From NCBI GenBank assembly GCA_946481235.1, contig CAMLME010000011.1:1-20673 (forward strand): a DNA stretch of 20,673 nucleotides, written 5' to 3'. Made by a program: the position numbers and the translations under genes. Origin of the DNA: an uncultured Methylobacillus sp. (GTDB taxonomy: Bacteria; Pseudomonadota; Gammaproteobacteria; Burkholderiales; Methylophilaceae). Every line of letters starts with the position of its first letter. Position 1 is the first letter of the stretch. Under the pieces are notes generated by a model. It ran no database searches, was not told where the DNA came from, and saw only the letters and a program-made list of their open reading frames with translations. Shown piece by piece: positions 1 through 8,051 of this stretch.

Positions 1-100
1 CGGCGGGCCTCCCCGCATTGCAAGGTAGCCAACCTGGTCAGGTCCGGAAGGAAGCAGCCACAACTATTGAAGCAAGTGCCGGGGGTTAGGCTCGCCCCCC
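1..100 (+). ncRNA. ffs: Bacterial small signal recognition particle RNA (4.5S RNA)
   Basis: This is the RNA core of the signal recognition particle, which binds Ffh and targets nascent inner-membrane proteins to FtsY. The universally conserved apical domain is seen directly at about 36-59 (GGTCAGGTCCGGAAGGAAGC followed by AGCC), including the GGAA tetraloop region. Flanking arms pair: 2-10 (GGCGGGCCT) with 88-96 (AGGCTCGCC, one G-U pair), and CCCCGCA near 11-17 with TGCCGGGG near 77-84. The run of C at 96-100 has no partner inside the window, so one to several 5' bases probably lie upstream and the gene may be slightly truncated by the window edge. Position directly before dnaX is common in Proteobacteria. 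The 3' end is placed by pairing and is approximate. Confidence 0.9.
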
Positions 101-160
101 ATTTAATTTCTTATGCGGATGGGCTAAAGTTTGCGCTTTACCTAACCGGTCGAAAAATCC

Positions 161-1828
161 ATGAGCTATCAGGTTCTGGCGCGCAAATGGCGCCCAAAGA
201 CATTCCAGGAGCTGGTCGGCCAGGAACACGTCGTTCGCGCATTATCCAACGCGCTGGAACAACAACGCCTCCATCACGCCTATCTTTTCACCGGCACCCG
301 CGGAGTTGGCAAGACCACGCTGGCACGCATACTCGCCAAAGCGCTCAATTGCGAGACTGGCATTACCGCCACGCCCTGCGGCGTATGTTCCGCCTGCACT
401 GAAATCGATAAAGGCCGTTTCGTTGACCTGCTGGAAGTGGACGCCGCGTCCAACACCAAGGTCGACCAGATGCGTGACCTGCTGGAGAACGCACAGTACG
501 CGCCGACCGTGGCACGCTTCAAAGTGTTCATCATCGACGAAGTGCACATGTTGTCGACCTCGTCCTTTAATGCGATGCTGAAGACGCTGGAAGAACCTCC
601 GGCCCACGTCAAGTTCATCCTCGCCACCACCGATCCGCAGAAAATGCCGGTGACTGTGCTCTCGCGCTGCCTGCAATTCAATTTGCGGCAAATGCCCGCT
701 CTTGCCATTACCGACCATCTGCATGCGGTATTGCAAAAAGAAAGCATCTCTGCCGAAAACGTCGCATTGCAACTCATCGCGCGCGCGGCTTCAGGCAGCA
801 TGCGCGATGCGCTGTCGCTGCTGGATCAGGCGATCGCCTACGGTTCCGGCGCGGTACACGAGGCGGAGGTTCGGGCCATGCTGGGAGCCATCGACCAGAG
901 CTATCTGTTCACATTGCTGAGAACCCTGGCCCAAGGCGATGGAAAGGCACTACTCGACGTTGCTCGCGGCATGGAAGAGCGCAGCCTGTCTTTCGATGCG
1001 GCACTGAGCGAATTGGCATTGCTTCTGCACCAGGTAGCACTTGCGCAATCGGTACCTGATGCAATTCCGGACGACCTTCCGGAACGTCAGCAAATTATGG
1101 AATTAGGTTCTCTGTTCAAGCCTGAAGATATCCAGCTTTATTATCAGATCGCACTTCTCGGGCGCCGCGATCTCGGCCTGGCCCCGGATGAGTATGCCGG
1201 GTTCAGCATGTGTTTATTGCGCATGCTGGCATTTTCTCCGAATGACAAACAGGCACAGAAACAGCCCACTCCTCCATTACCCACGCATGAAAAGTCAATG
1301 CCGGCTCCTCCAGCTCCAACATCACCGGCGCCGGTAGAAACAGTCCCGGTCGCCGTAGCTGCACCGCGCGAGAATCTGGCTGATAAGCAACCGGTAATTC
1401 AACAAGCCGTGGCAGAAACCAGGTCGACAGAACCTTCCAGTGCTGCGTTCGACGGCAGCTGGCGCGACCTCGTGGATAAACTCAAATTGAGCGGCATGGC
1501 CCGTATGTTGGCACAGAACTGTGCACTCCTTGAATTCGAGGGTTATCAAATGCGCCTGTCTGTGCCGCCGGAGCATAAGCACCTGCTCGACAACACCTAT
1601 CAGGAAAAGCTGCGGGCAACCCTCAAGGAACATTTCGGCAAACAATTACAGGTCATCATCGAAATCAGCGGCAACGCAATCGACACACCGGCACGGCAAA
1701 TCAATCAGGAAAAAGCGGCTCGACAGGCGCAAGCCGAAGCCTCAATCAAAAGCGACCCGTTCGTGCACGACCTGATGGAAAGTTTCGGCGCGACCATCAT
1801 TCCGTCCACCATCAAACCTGTCCAGTAA
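161..1828 (+). CDS. dnaX: DNA polymerase III subunit tau (gamma/tau clamp-loader ATPase)
   Basis: This is the clamp-loader subunit of DNA polymerase III; it loads the beta sliding clamp and, as tau, couples the core polymerases to the DnaB helicase. The AAA+ module is plain: Walker A GTRGVGKT at residues 45-52, four zinc-binding cysteines at 64, 73, 76 and 79, Walker B IIDEVH at 124-129, and the SRC arginine-finger motif at 168-170. A Pro/Ala-rich linker (about 365-440) precedes a C-terminal tau-specific domain (about 445-520). Length is 555 aa, a little shorter than the 643 aa of E. coli tau. The ATG at 161 begins the conserved MSYQVLARKWRP start, although no strong Shine-Dalgarno is visible. 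No A-AAA-AAG slippery heptamer in the right phase was found, so a gamma form made by frameshifting is not evident. ybaB follows 33 bp downstream. Confidence 0.97.
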   Translation: MSYQVLARKWRPKTFQELVGQEHVVRALSNALEQQRLHHAYLFTGTRGVGKTTLARILAKALNCETGITATPCGVCSACTEIDKGRFVDLLEVDAASNTKVDQMRDLLENAQYAPTVARFKVFIIDEVHMLSTSSFNAMLKTLEEPPAHVKFILATTDPQKMPVTVLSRCLQFNLRQMPALAITDHLHAVLQKESISAENVALQLIARAASGSMRDALSLLDQAIAYGSGAVHEAEVRAMLGAIDQSYLFTLLRTLAQGDGKALLDVARGMEERSLSFDAALSELALLLHQVALAQSVPDAIPDDLPERQQIMELGSLFKPEDIQLYYQIALLGRRDLGLAPDEYAGFSMCLLRMLAFSPNDKQAQKQPTPPLPTHEKSMPAPPAPTSPAPVETVPVAVAAPRENLADKQPVIQQAVAETRSTEPSSAAFDGSWRDLVDKLKLSGMARMLAQNCALLEFEGYQMRLSVPPEHKHLLDNTYQEKLRATLKEHFGKQLQVIIEISGNAIDTPARQINQEKAARQAQAEASIKSDPFVHDLMESFGATIIPSTIKPVQ

Positions 1829-1861
1829 AGGCTGGACTCGGATTCACCAAGGAGATATCAC

Positions 1862-2188
1862 ATGATCAAAGGCGGCTTGGGCAACCTGATGAAACAGGCC
1901 CAGCAAATGCAGGAAAACATGAAGCGTGCCCAGGAAGAACTGGGCAACATCGAAGTGGAAGGCCAGTCCGGTGCCGGCCTGGTCAAGGTCACGATGACCT
2001 GCCGCCACGACGTCAAGCGGGTCCAGATCGACGACAGTCTGCTCGGTGACGACAAAGACATGCTGGAAGATTTGGTGGCCGCGGCCGTCAATGATGCCGT
2101 GCGCAAAGCCGAAGCTACTTCCCAGGAAAAAATGAGCGGACTGATGGGCGGAATGCCTTTGCCTCCCGGCATGAAGCTGCCGTTCTGA
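1862..2188 (+). CDS. ybaB: YbaB/EbfC family nucleoid-associated DNA-binding protein
   Basis: This is a small dimeric DNA-binding protein that bends DNA and associates with the nucleoid. It is recognised by the 108-aa length, the N-terminal [17 protein letters not shown] helix (residues 4-20), the central [20 protein letters not shown] strand region (residues 41-60) and the Gly/Met/Pro-rich C-terminus ([15 protein letters not shown]). The start is supported by a strong AAGGAG at 1849-1854. It sits between dnaX (33 bp upstream) and recR (41 bp downstream), the standard dnaX-ybaB-recR cluster, which links it to DNA replication or recombination, although its exact contribution in that cluster is not settled in the family. 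Confidence 0.96.
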   Translation: MIKGGLGNLMKQAQQMQENMKRAQEELGNIEVEGQSGAGLVKVTMTCRHDVKRVQIDDSLLGDDKDMLEDLVAAAVNDAVRKAEATSQEKMSGLMGGMPLPPGMKLPF

Positions 2189-2198
2189 TCCGCGAACC

Positions 2199-2221
2199 AA
2201 GGCTATATATTGATTAGCCTT
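2199..2221 (+). promoter_or_regulatory. Perfect 7-bp hairpin just upstream of recR start
   Basis: AAGGCTA (2199-2205) and TAGCCTT (2215-2221) are exact reverse complements separated by a 9-nt A/T-rich loop, between the ybaB stop (2188) and the recR ATG (2230). No T-run follows, so it does not look like an intrinsic terminator. The only Shine-Dalgarno-like AAGG in the spacer lies in the left arm, about 27 nt from the start codon. A translational or RNA-stability role is inference only. Confidence 0.35.
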
Positions 2222-2229
2222 GTATCGAA

Positions 2230-2829
2230 ATGAAAACCCCGACCTCCCTCGATCACCTCGTCGAAGCCTTGCGCTGCCTGCCCGGGGTCGGCCCGAAGTC
2301 GGCGCTGCGCATGGCTTATCACCTGCTGCAACGCGACCGTAGCGGCGCCGATACGCTTGCTCAGGCCTTGCAAGGTGCCCTGGAGCAGATCGGTCATTGC
2401 AGCTCGTGCAACAACTTCAGCGAACAGCCGGTATGCGATCTTTGCGCCACCGGCACGCGCGATGCACGTCTGCTATGCGTCGTCGAAATGCCGACTGACC
2501 TGATGATGCTGGAACAGACGCATACCTACCGCGGCATGTATTTCGTCCTGATGGGCAGGCTGTCCCCTCTGGATGGCATCGGGCCGCGCGAAATTCATCT
2601 GGACAGGCTCTTGAAACGCGCCCAGGACGGTGTCGTTGAAGAAGTGATACTGGCAACCAATTACACGGTCGAGGGCGAAGCCACTGCGCATTACGTCAGT
2701 GAGTTACTGAAGGCGCGCGGCATCAAGGTCAGCCGCATCGCACGCGGATTGCCGATGGGTGGCGAAATCGAGAATGTGGATAGCGGAACGCTGGCGCAAG
2801 CGATGATGGAGCGCCGCGCCGTCAAATAA
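2230..2829 (+). CDS. recR: Recombination mediator protein RecR
   Basis: RecR acts with RecO (and RecF) to load RecA on SSB-coated single-stranded DNA at gaps. Visible in order are a helix-hairpin-helix segment [16 protein letters not shown] (17-32), a four-cysteine zinc finger (C57, C60, C69, C72), and a Toprim domain beginning [15 protein letters not shown] (81-95), followed by the conserved [18 protein letters not shown] region (102-119). The length of 199 aa is normal. In-frame upstream codons reach a TAG at 2215 without an ATG, so 2230 is the best start, although a good Shine-Dalgarno is lacking. The 3' end overlaps the convergent phosphatase gene by 8 bp, leaving no room for a dedicated terminator. 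Confidence 0.97.
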   Translation: MKTPTSLDHLVEALRCLPGVGPKSALRMAYHLLQRDRSGADTLAQALQGALEQIGHCSSCNNFSEQPVCDLCATGTRDARLLCVVEMPTDLMMLEQTHTYRGMYFVLMGRLSPLDGIGPREIHLDRLLKRAQDGVVEEVILATNYTVEGEATAHYVSELLKARGIKVSRIARGLPMGGEIENVDSGTLAQAMMERRAVK

Positions 2830-3499
2830 CGACGGGGTCCTGCAATCCCAGTTGCTGCAGCAACTCCTGCGGCGCATCGATCATGAATTCCGCATGCCAG
2901 GTTTCCGGCTGGTCATGCTCATCCAGATAACCATACCGCGCGACCACTGTGCGCATGCCGGCTGCATGACCGGCAACGATATCGCGCTCGGCATCGCCGA
3001 CATAAATGCAGGTTTCCGGAGGGCAAAGTGCCAGTTCGCAAGCCAGCAACAAGGTATCCGGATATGGCTTGGGCCGCTCGGCATCATCCCCGCTGACAAT
3101 GCAGGCTGCGCGCGATTCCAATGCCAATGCTTGCATCAGCCTGCCGGTAAAGCGGCGCGGCTTATTCGTAACCACACCCCACTGCATGCCTGCGCTTTCC
3201 AGTACTTCCAGCACCTCCCCCATGCCATCGAACAATGCCGGAGCCCGGGTAAAAACTTCATCGTACAGGTCGAGATACTCGTCGCGCATGGCCGCAAATG
3301 CGGCATCCGCTGGTGTCAGATCAAAGCCGATGCCCAACAACCCACGCGAACCGTGCGAGGCAAAAGGACGTATCGTTTCCTGCGCCAATGGCGGCAGTCC
3401 ATGCCGTTCACGCTGCATGTTCAAAGCCAGGCCGAGATCGGGCGCGGTATCGACCATCGTACCGTCGAGGTCGAACAGTATCGTTTTAATATTCGTCAT
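2822..3499 (-). CDS. HAD phosphatase, phosphoglycolate phosphatase / MupP-like
   Basis: This is a haloacid-dehalogenase superfamily phosphomonoesterase of 225 aa. Motif I is FDLDGTMVD (nucleophile D10, general acid D12), motif II is T111 in VVTNK, motif III is K144 in ERPKPYP and motif IV is YVGDAERD (D169, D173). An alpha-helical C1 cap lies between motifs I and II. Automated annotation would call it Gph, which hydrolyses 2-phosphoglycolate. The order mtaD-ubiG-this gene is the same as in Pseudomonas aeruginosa, where the equivalent gene (PA3172) is MupP, the N-acetylmuramate 6-phosphate phosphatase of the anabolic peptidoglycan-recycling route. The start ATG overlaps the ubiG stop (ATGA), so the two are translationally coupled. 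The substrate cannot be decided from sequence alone; the HAD call itself is firm. Confidence 0.93.
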   Translation of the reverse strand: MTNIKTILFDLDGTMVDTAPDLGLALNMQRERHGLPPLAQETIRPFASHGSRGLLGIGFDLTPADAAFAAMRDEYLDLYDEVFTRAPALFDGMGEVLEVLESAGMQWGVVTNKPRRFTGRLMQALALESRAACIVSGDDAERPKPYPDTLLLACELALCPPETCIYVGDAERDIVAGHAAGMRTVVARYGYLDEHDQPETWHAEFMIDAPQELLQQLGLQDPVVI

Positions 3500-4215
3500 T
3501 TAGTGGCGTGCAGGATGTAATTGACCGAGACATCGCTATTGAGCCAATAGCGCTTGCTTAATGGGTTATAGGTCATCCCCGTCATGCCGGCCACATCCAG
3601 GCCAACTTGGCGGCACCACGCAGATAGCTCGGAGGGCTTGATGAACTTGCGGTAATCGTGCGTACCCTTGGGTAGCATGTTCAACACGTATTCCGCGCCT
3701 ATCACTGCCAAAAGGTAGGATTTCGGGTTACGGTTAAGTGTCGAGAAAAACACCTGGCCGCCCGGCTTCACCAGCCTGGTGCAGGCTCCAACAATCGCTG
3801 AGGGGTCGGGTACATGCTCAAGCATTTCCATGCATGTTACGACGTCGAAACTTTCCGGCTGTTCTTCAGCCAACTCCTCGACCGAAACCAATCGATAGTC
3901 GACAGCAGCGCCGCTTTCGAGCTTGTGAAGCTGCGCCACTTTGAGGGCCTTTTCGCCCAGGTCGATACCGGTCACTTGCGCACCACGCCCGGCCATAGCC
4001 TCGGAAAGGATACCCCCACCGCAACCGACGTCCAGAACCGCCTTACCGCTCAGGGAAGCAATGCGGTCGATGTAATCCAGTCGCAGCGGATTGATCTCAT
4101 GCAGCGGTTTGAATTCGCTTGCGGGGTCCCACCAGCGATGCGCCAATGTGGCGAATTTCTGCAATTCCGCCGGATCGACGTTTACTGATGGAACGGTTTC
4201 AGTCTGCCCTGCCAT
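3496..4215 (-). CDS. ubiG: Bifunctional ubiquinone O-methyltransferase UbiG
   Basis: UbiG performs both SAM-dependent O-methylations in ubiquinone biosynthesis (3-demethylubiquinol and the 2-polyprenyl-6-hydroxyphenol intermediate) at the inner membrane. The family signature is visible: an N-terminal [20 protein letters not shown] stretch (26-45), SAM-binding motif I LDVGCGGG (61-68) and a motif-II-like [16 protein letters not shown] segment. The length of 239 aa is typical. The start is set by the strong Shine-Dalgarno AAGGAGAT (complement of 4225-4232) and by alignment to the family N-terminus; it lies inside the 3' end of mtaD, giving a 34-bp overlap. The stop overlaps the phosphatase start. 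SAM use gives a link with MtaD, which removes the SAM by-products MTA and SAH. Confidence 0.96.
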   Translation of the reverse strand: MAGQTETVPSVNVDPAELQKFATLAHRWWDPASEFKPLHEINPLRLDYIDRIASLSGKAVLDVGCGGGILSEAMAGRGAQVTGIDLGEKALKVAQLHKLESGAAVDYRLVSVEELAEEQPESFDVVTCMEMLEHVPDPSAIVGACTRLVKPGGQVFFSTLNRNPKSYLLAVIGAEYVLNMLPKGTHDYRKFIKPSELSAWCRQVGLDVAGMTGMTYNPLSKRYWLNSDVSVNYILHATK

Positions 4216-5519
4216 AGTGTTGCTATCTCCTTGAGCTCAGCCGGATCGATATGTGCATGGATACCGCGCTCGTAACATAGTTCACCGGCCACCCACGTAT
4301 GGCTGACATGCTCTCGGCCAGCAACGTAAACCAGATGCGATATAGGATCGTAACAAGGCTGCATTTCAATCGCCGAGAAGTCCACGGCAATCATGTCCGC
4401 CAGTTTTCCATGCTCCAGCGAACCGATATTATCGTCCATCCCCAAGGCGCGCGCACCATTGATTGTCGCCATTTCCAGCACTTGCATGGCCGGAAGCACT
4501 TCAGCATCGCCGGAAGCCTTTGCTAATAGCGCAGCCAAGCGCATCTCGGCGAACATATCCAGCCGATTGTTGCTTGCCGCGCCGTCCGAACCCAAAGCCA
4601 CGTTAATGCCTGCCGCCAGCATCTCGGCGACGGGGGCAATCCCGCTGCCCAATTTGAGGTTGGAGCCTGGACAGTGCGCCACGTGCGCTCCTTGCAACGC
4701 AAAAGTCTCGATCTCGATAGGCGTCATATGTACACAATGCGCTGCCAGCACATTGGGGCCCATCAGGCCGAGTTCCGTCAGTCGCCGCATGGGTCGCATA
4801 CCGTATTGAGCTTCACCTTGCTCGATTTCGTGACGAGTCTCATGCAAATGCAGGTGAATGTTAGCGCCCAACTGGTCGGCATAAGTCAGCACCTTGCTGA
4901 AGACCCGATCATTGACGGTATAAGGCGCGTGCGGCGCCAAACACGTGGTAATACGGGCATGTCCGCGCAAGGCGTCGCGCGCAGAAAATCCCTTGTTCAG
5001 GTAGTCGTCTGCATCTGTGGCGTAGGCCGACGGGAAATCCAGCACTACCAAACCGAGAGAAGCACGCATGCCGGAGAGGATGACCGCGTCGGCCGCAGCC
5101 TCCGGGAAATAATACATGTCGTTAAAAGTCGTTACGCCACCTTTAAGCATTTCGGCGCATGCCAGTAGCGTTCCATCCCGGACAAAACGCTCTGAAACCA
5201 TCTGCCCTTCCGCCGGCCAGATATGGTTGTTCAGCCAAGCCATAAGCGGTTGGTCATCGGCCAGGCCGCGCATCAACGTCATGGCGGCGTGCGTATGTGC
5301 ATTGATCAGCCCCGGCAGCAAGGCGTGATCCGACAGGATGATCGTTTCTTTCGCCTCGTACCGCTGGCGCGCTTCACTTATCGGCAGAATTGCTTCGATA
5401 CGTCCGTCGCGGACAACAACGGCGGCGTGCTCCATTACCACGCCATCAGGGCGCACCGGTATAACCCATCGCGCTTCGATGACCAGGTCGGGATTGGAGT
5501 TGAATGTGTTGGATTCCAT
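4182..5519 (-). CDS. mtaD: 5-methylthioadenosine/S-adenosylhomocysteine deaminase (TRZ/ATZ amidohydrolase)
   Basis: This metal-dependent amidohydrolase deaminates MTA and/or SAH to the inosyl derivatives. Metal ligands and catalytic residues line up with the family: H75 and H77 in NAHTH, H224 and E227 in HLHLHE, and D312 in GSDGAASNN. Numbering uses the ATG at 5519 (445 aa). A longer in-frame frame opens at 5570, but its first 17 codons run straight through the ompA terminator hairpin, so 5519 is preferred. The Shine-Dalgarno before it is weak. The gene overlaps ubiG by 34 bp, and the order mtaD-ubiG-HAD phosphatase matches the Pseudomonas arrangement in which mtaD was characterised. Only about 15 bp separate the terminator from this start, so its promoter must overlap the terminator or ompA, or the gene depends on read-through. 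Confidence 0.92.
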   Translation of the reverse strand: MESNTFNSNPDLVIEARWVIPVRPDGVVMEHAAVVVRDGRIEAILPISEARQRYEAKETIILSDHALLPGLINAHTHAAMTLMRGLADDQPLMAWLNNHIWPAEGQMVSERFVRDGTLLACAEMLKGGVTTFNDMYYFPEAAADAVILSGMRASLGLVVLDFPSAYATDADDYLNKGFSARDALRGHARITTCLAPHAPYTVNDRVFSKVLTYADQLGANIHLHLHETRHEIEQGEAQYGMRPMRRLTELGLMGPNVLAAHCVHMTPIEIETFALQGAHVAHCPGSNLKLGSGIAPVAEMLAAGINVALGSDGAASNNRLDMFAEMRLAALLAKASGDAEVLPAMQVLEMATINGARALGMDDNIGSLEHGKLADMIAVDFSAIEMQPCYDPISHLVYVAGREHVSHTWVAGELCYERGIHAHIDPAELKEIATLWQGRLKPFHQ

Positions 5520-5534
5520 TATTTTTGTACTCGT

Positions 5535-5564
5535 AAAAAAAGCCCCGACTAGCGGGGCTTTTTC
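5535..5564 (-). terminator. Rho-independent terminator of ompA
   Basis: A 7-bp GC-rich stem (AGCCCCG at 5541-5547 with CGGGGCT at 5553-5559, 5-nt loop) is flanked by A and T runs. Read on the minus strand it ends ompA, with a run of at least six T after the stem. It is only about 15 bp upstream of the mtaD start. The T/A symmetry means it could also work in the other direction, but no + strand gene reaches it. Confidence 0.88.
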
Positions 5565-5570
5565 TGTCAT

Positions 5571-5585
5571 TAAGCCAGAGGCTTA
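5571..5585 (-). repeat. Small perfect inverted repeat covering the ompA stop codon
   Basis: TAAGCC (5571-5576) and GGCTTA (5580-5585) are perfect reverse complements around a 3-nt loop. The arm at 5583-5585 is the ompA TAA stop. It stands just before the main terminator hairpin, giving two hairpins in tandem at the ompA 3' end. A role in mRNA 3'-end stability is possible but inferred. Confidence 0.4.
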
Positions 5586-6695
5586 TTTTTCCATCGTGCG
5601 CTGGGCTTCGACTTCAACTACAACGCGACGGTTAGGTTGCAGGCAATCGATAGCTTTCTTGCCGTACACGCCCTTGCAATCGACAACGGCTTCTTTCTCG
5701 CCCTTACCAACCGCATGCAGACGGCTTTCCTCGATGCCTTGGCTCATCAGGTACTTCTTGACTTGATTGGCACGGCGCTCGGAAAGCTTCTGGTTGTAGC
5801 TGTCGGTACCGATACGGTCCGTATGGCCGGTGATCAGAACCAGTTCAACTTCCGGATGCGCTTTCATCTTCTCGGTAATTTCGGTATCGAGGATACTCTT
5901 GCCTTCGTCTTTCAGCGTCGCCTTATCGAAGTCGAACAGCACTTCTGCCGCGAGAGTAACCTTCTCGAATGCAGGCTTGTCCGGACCCACGTCCTGAGCC
6001 GGTTCGGCTTCCATCAGCGGCGGCAGCGCTTCATCTTCCGTCGGAGCAATCTCGTCCATCATCGGTGCTGCGGGTTCGGCCATCGGCTCAGCTGCAGCCA
6101 TCTTCTTGGGTGCGCCGAACTTGAACAGAACGCCGAAGTTCAGGTAGGTATTGCCAACAGTCTTGTCGTCACTGAACAGCGTATCGGTATCATCCTTGGC
6201 ACGGCTCCATACATGTCGGATATCCGCTTGCAGGCCAACCACTTCATTGAAGTGATATTGGAAGCCGGCACCAACATTGGCCATCCAGGAAGTCTTGCTG
6301 TCGCCAACATTGCCCGGATTGTAATCGATGTTGTTGCGTGCGACCCCCAGACCTGCCAGCAGGAATGGACGGAAACTGTCACGGCTCAGCATGTACAGGG
6401 CATCGACACCAATAAGAGTTTGTTTGTAACGGCCGCTGGTGAATGCATCATCGTCCTCATCAGGGCGAGCATAGCTGCCGCCAACCTGCACATCCCAGTG
6501 TTCGCTCAGCTCCTTACCAACACGGAAGGAATATGCCGTGCTGTCATCGTCTGCACGAAGATCGCTGTCGGTATGCACCAGACCAATGCCGGGCATGACG
6601 TACCAGGAGCCGCTATAGGCCTCTTCTGCTGCTACCGAACCTGCGGCAAAGGTAAATACACTGGCTACGGCGAGATTGATCAGTTTGGTTTTCAT
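5583..6695 (-). CDS. ompA: OmpA-family outer membrane protein
   Basis: This outer-membrane protein anchors the envelope to peptidoglycan. The 370-aa product starts with a Sec signal peptide (residues 1 to about 23, hydrophobic AVASVFTFAAGSVAA), followed by a beta-barrel domain with alternating Gly/aromatic strands (about 26-195), an acidic Pro/Ala/Met-rich hinge (about 200-245) and a C-terminal OmpA-like peptidoglycan-binding domain. That domain carries FDFDKATLKDEG, the TGHTDRIGTDSYNQKLSERRA motif with the expected Asp and Arg ligands, and two cysteines in VDCKG and IDCLQ that could form a disulfide. A good AAGGA (complement of 6704-6708) sits 8 nt before the ATG. A candidate sigma70 promoter and a strong terminator make it a likely monocistronic unit. 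Confidence 0.95.
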   Translation of the reverse strand: MKTKLINLAVASVFTFAAGSVAAEEAYSGSWYVMPGIGLVHTDSDLRADDDSTAYSFRVGKELSEHWDVQVGGSYARPDEDDDAFTSGRYKQTLIGVDALYMLSRDSFRPFLLAGLGVARNNIDYNPGNVGDSKTSWMANVGAGFQYHFNEVVGLQADIRHVWSRAKDDTDTLFSDDKTVGNTYLNFGVLFKFGAPKKMAAAEPMAEPAAPMMDEIAPTEDEALPPLMEAEPAQDVGPDKPAFEKVTLAAEVLFDFDKATLKDEGKSILDTEITEKMKAHPEVELVLITGHTDRIGTDSYNQKLSERRANQVKKYLMSQGIEESRLHAVGKGEKEAVVDCKGVYGKKAIDCLQPNRRVVVEVEAQRTMEK

Positions 6696-6731
6696 CGATG
6701 AGATCCTTTTTTCTTAATAAACTTAATAGGA

Positions 6732-6760
6732 AATATACCGGTCGCATCCCACATGCGCAA
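6732..6760 (-). promoter_or_regulatory. ompA: Candidate sigma70 promoter of ompA
   Basis: On the minus strand, TTGCGC (complement of 6755-6760) and TATATT (complement of 6732-6737) are spaced by 17 bp, with a good -10 and a poor -35. A start about 7 nt downstream would give a roughly 30-nt A/T-rich leader. The dyad CGGTC/GACCG (within 6739-6766) overlaps the spacer and -35 and might be an operator or a weak end signal for the mfnB operon. Confidence 0.5.
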
Positions 6761-6774
6761 CGACCGATGTCTTT

Positions 6775-7479
6775 TCAGGCAAACTCTTTCGTCATGGTGT
6801 TGCAGGAATGCAACACATCAGCCACAAGGGCCAATTGTCGCGGGTCAAGCGCGGCCTTGCGATCGGAGGACGCACACAGCGCGCCCCGGAATCCTAGATA
6901 ATCGGCATCGAGTTGAACCAGGTCTGCAATGTCAGTTATGGCCAACGAACCAGCCAGTCCGGTCAACAGATTCCGCGAGCGCGCTTCTTCCACGAAGCAT
7001 CTCAAACGCGCATCGCCCATATGATGCCGAAGTCGTTTTCCGTTTTTGATGGCGGTATCCAGCATCACTCCGTAAAATCCAGCAGCCTCCAATTGTGCCA
7101 ACAAACCAAAATCCGGCTCTTCATCGGCGAAGAGAACCGCAACTATGCGGGCACCTTGCGAAGTCAGAGCCTGCATTGCATGGATGCATTCCACATGCGC
7201 CTCTCGTCCGAAAAATCCTATTTTGACGATATCCACGCCAGTGTCAGCGGTTTCTCGAGCCGCTTCCAGCAACAACCTGGGTTCCATCGGCAAATCACCA
7301 ATGGTTGCGCTAATGGGCTTATGCCTGGCGACCGAATCCACAATCGCTCGCATCATGTCAAGGGATAAAGCGCCCAAGGCCCCTTCCGCCGGATTCTTCA
7401 GATCAATGATATCAGCGCCATTTTCCAAGGCGAGGAGTGCTTCTTCGACATTGGTGACGCTTGCCAGCAGTTGGCTCAT
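6775..7479 (-). CDS. mfnB: (5-formylfuran-3-yl)methyl phosphate synthase, MfnB (methanofuran biosynthesis)
   Basis: This TIM-barrel enzyme (formerly DUF556) condenses two glyceraldehyde 3-phosphate molecules into 4-(hydroxymethyl)-2-furancarboxaldehyde phosphate, the furan precursor of methanofuran. The residues expected from the Methanocaldococcus enzyme are present: D26 and K28 in DIIDLKNPAEGALGA, K86 in VDIVKIGFF, and D141 and K145 in MLDTAIKNGK. Length is 234 aa, as in the family. The ATG overlaps the DUF447 stop (ATGA), with a GGGGAT 9-14 nt upstream. It is the last gene of the long minus-strand run. In bacteria this gene accompanies the H4MPT/methanofuran C1 pathway, where the cofactor serves the formyltransferase/hydrolase complex; those enzymes are not in this window. 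Confidence 0.93.
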   Translation of the reverse strand: MSQLLASVTNVEEALLALENGADIIDLKNPAEGALGALSLDMMRAIVDSVARHKPISATIGDLPMEPRLLLEAARETADTGVDIVKIGFFGREAHVECIHAMQALTSQGARIVAVLFADEEPDFGLLAQLEAAGFYGVMLDTAIKNGKRLRHHMGDARLRCFVEEARSRNLLTGLAGSLAITDIADLVQLDADYLGFRGALCASSDRKAALDPRQLALVADVLHSCNTMTKEFA

Positions 7480-8051
7480 GCCTGGTTATCCCCGAACAAA
7501 CCGGCATTATAATTTTCGATGCGTTCGATGAGCCAGTTCCAGGCTTGCATTTCGCGCTCTCCTGCCGTCTTTTCAACCGCGATCGTCAAATATGCAATTT
7601 CCGCGGCCACCTTTTCGGATGGCAGCATATGCAAACGACTCACCAGCACTGCGGCCTCCAGTACGGCAGCCTGGGCTCGATTGAAGCCGCGGAATGGCTT
7701 GTGTGTGATTTCCTGAACCACCTTGAACGATAGCTCCGGCCGCACTGCATCTTCCTTAATCTCGACAAGCATCAACTCACGATGCGCAAGTGCAGCCTCA
7801 AGCACAAACCCATCGATGTTATCTGCTCGTCGTACCGGCCAGTCGCGACGTCCCGTCAATGCGCCAGCAAAAATGCGTACGTCATCCGTCAGGTTCACGA
7901 CCGCCTGCTTGGTACGCAAAAGATTGTCCAGGCTGGTCGACGGACGGAACGGGGAAATGATGACTCTATCGCCGTGCTCACGAATACCGAACGGGGCAAT
8001 ATGCGCGCTGCCGTCGGGATTGACTGTAGTGATGACGGTTTCGTAAATCAT
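7476..8051 (-). CDS. DUF447 family protein, H4MPT-pathway associated, function unknown
   Basis: This is a 191-aa protein opening MIYETVITTVNPDGSAHIAP with FGIREHGDRVIISPFRPSTS following, the pattern of the archaeal DUF447 family. Known structures of archaeal members show an FMN-binding split-barrel fold, so a flavin-binding or flavin-dependent role is plausible but unproven. The start at 8051 is chosen over a 31-codon longer frame because it matches the family N-terminus and overlaps the upstream stop as ATGA, with a purine-rich GGGCGGGGA before it. The gene is coupled on both sides: its start to the DUF6513 gene and its stop to mfnB. Such tight coupling argues for a shared pathway with these C1-cofactor genes. 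The family occurs in methanogens and H4MPT-using bacteria. No biochemical step is assigned here. Confidence 0.88.
   Translation of the reverse strand: MIYETVITTVNPDGSAHIAPFGIREHGDRVIISPFRPSTSLDNLLRTKQAVVNLTDDVRIFAGALTGRRDWPVRRADNIDGFVLEAALAHRELMLVEIKEDAVRPELSFKVVQEITHKPFRGFNRAQAAVLEAAVLVSRLHMLPSEKVAAEIAYLTIAVEKTAGEREMQAWNWLIERIENYNAGLFGDNQA

Noticed and set aside
734..740. C-AAA-AAG heptamer as the dnaX frameshift site
   Set aside because: The reading phase is CAA-AAA-G, so the slippery codons are out of register, and it lies inside the ATPase domain.
2852..3520. 222-codon + strand frame opposite the HAD phosphatase
   Set aside because: Antisense shadow of a gene with all four HAD motifs; no recognisable domain.
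5637..6701. 354-codon + strand open frame opposite ompA
   Set aside because: It is an exact antisense shadow of a clear OmpA gene with signal peptide and C-terminal domain; its translation resembles no family I know.
6739..6766. Dyad CGGTC...GACCG as terminator of the mfnB operon
   Set aside because: The stem is interrupted, the T-run behind it is poor, and it coincides with the candidate ompA promoter; kept only as a note there.
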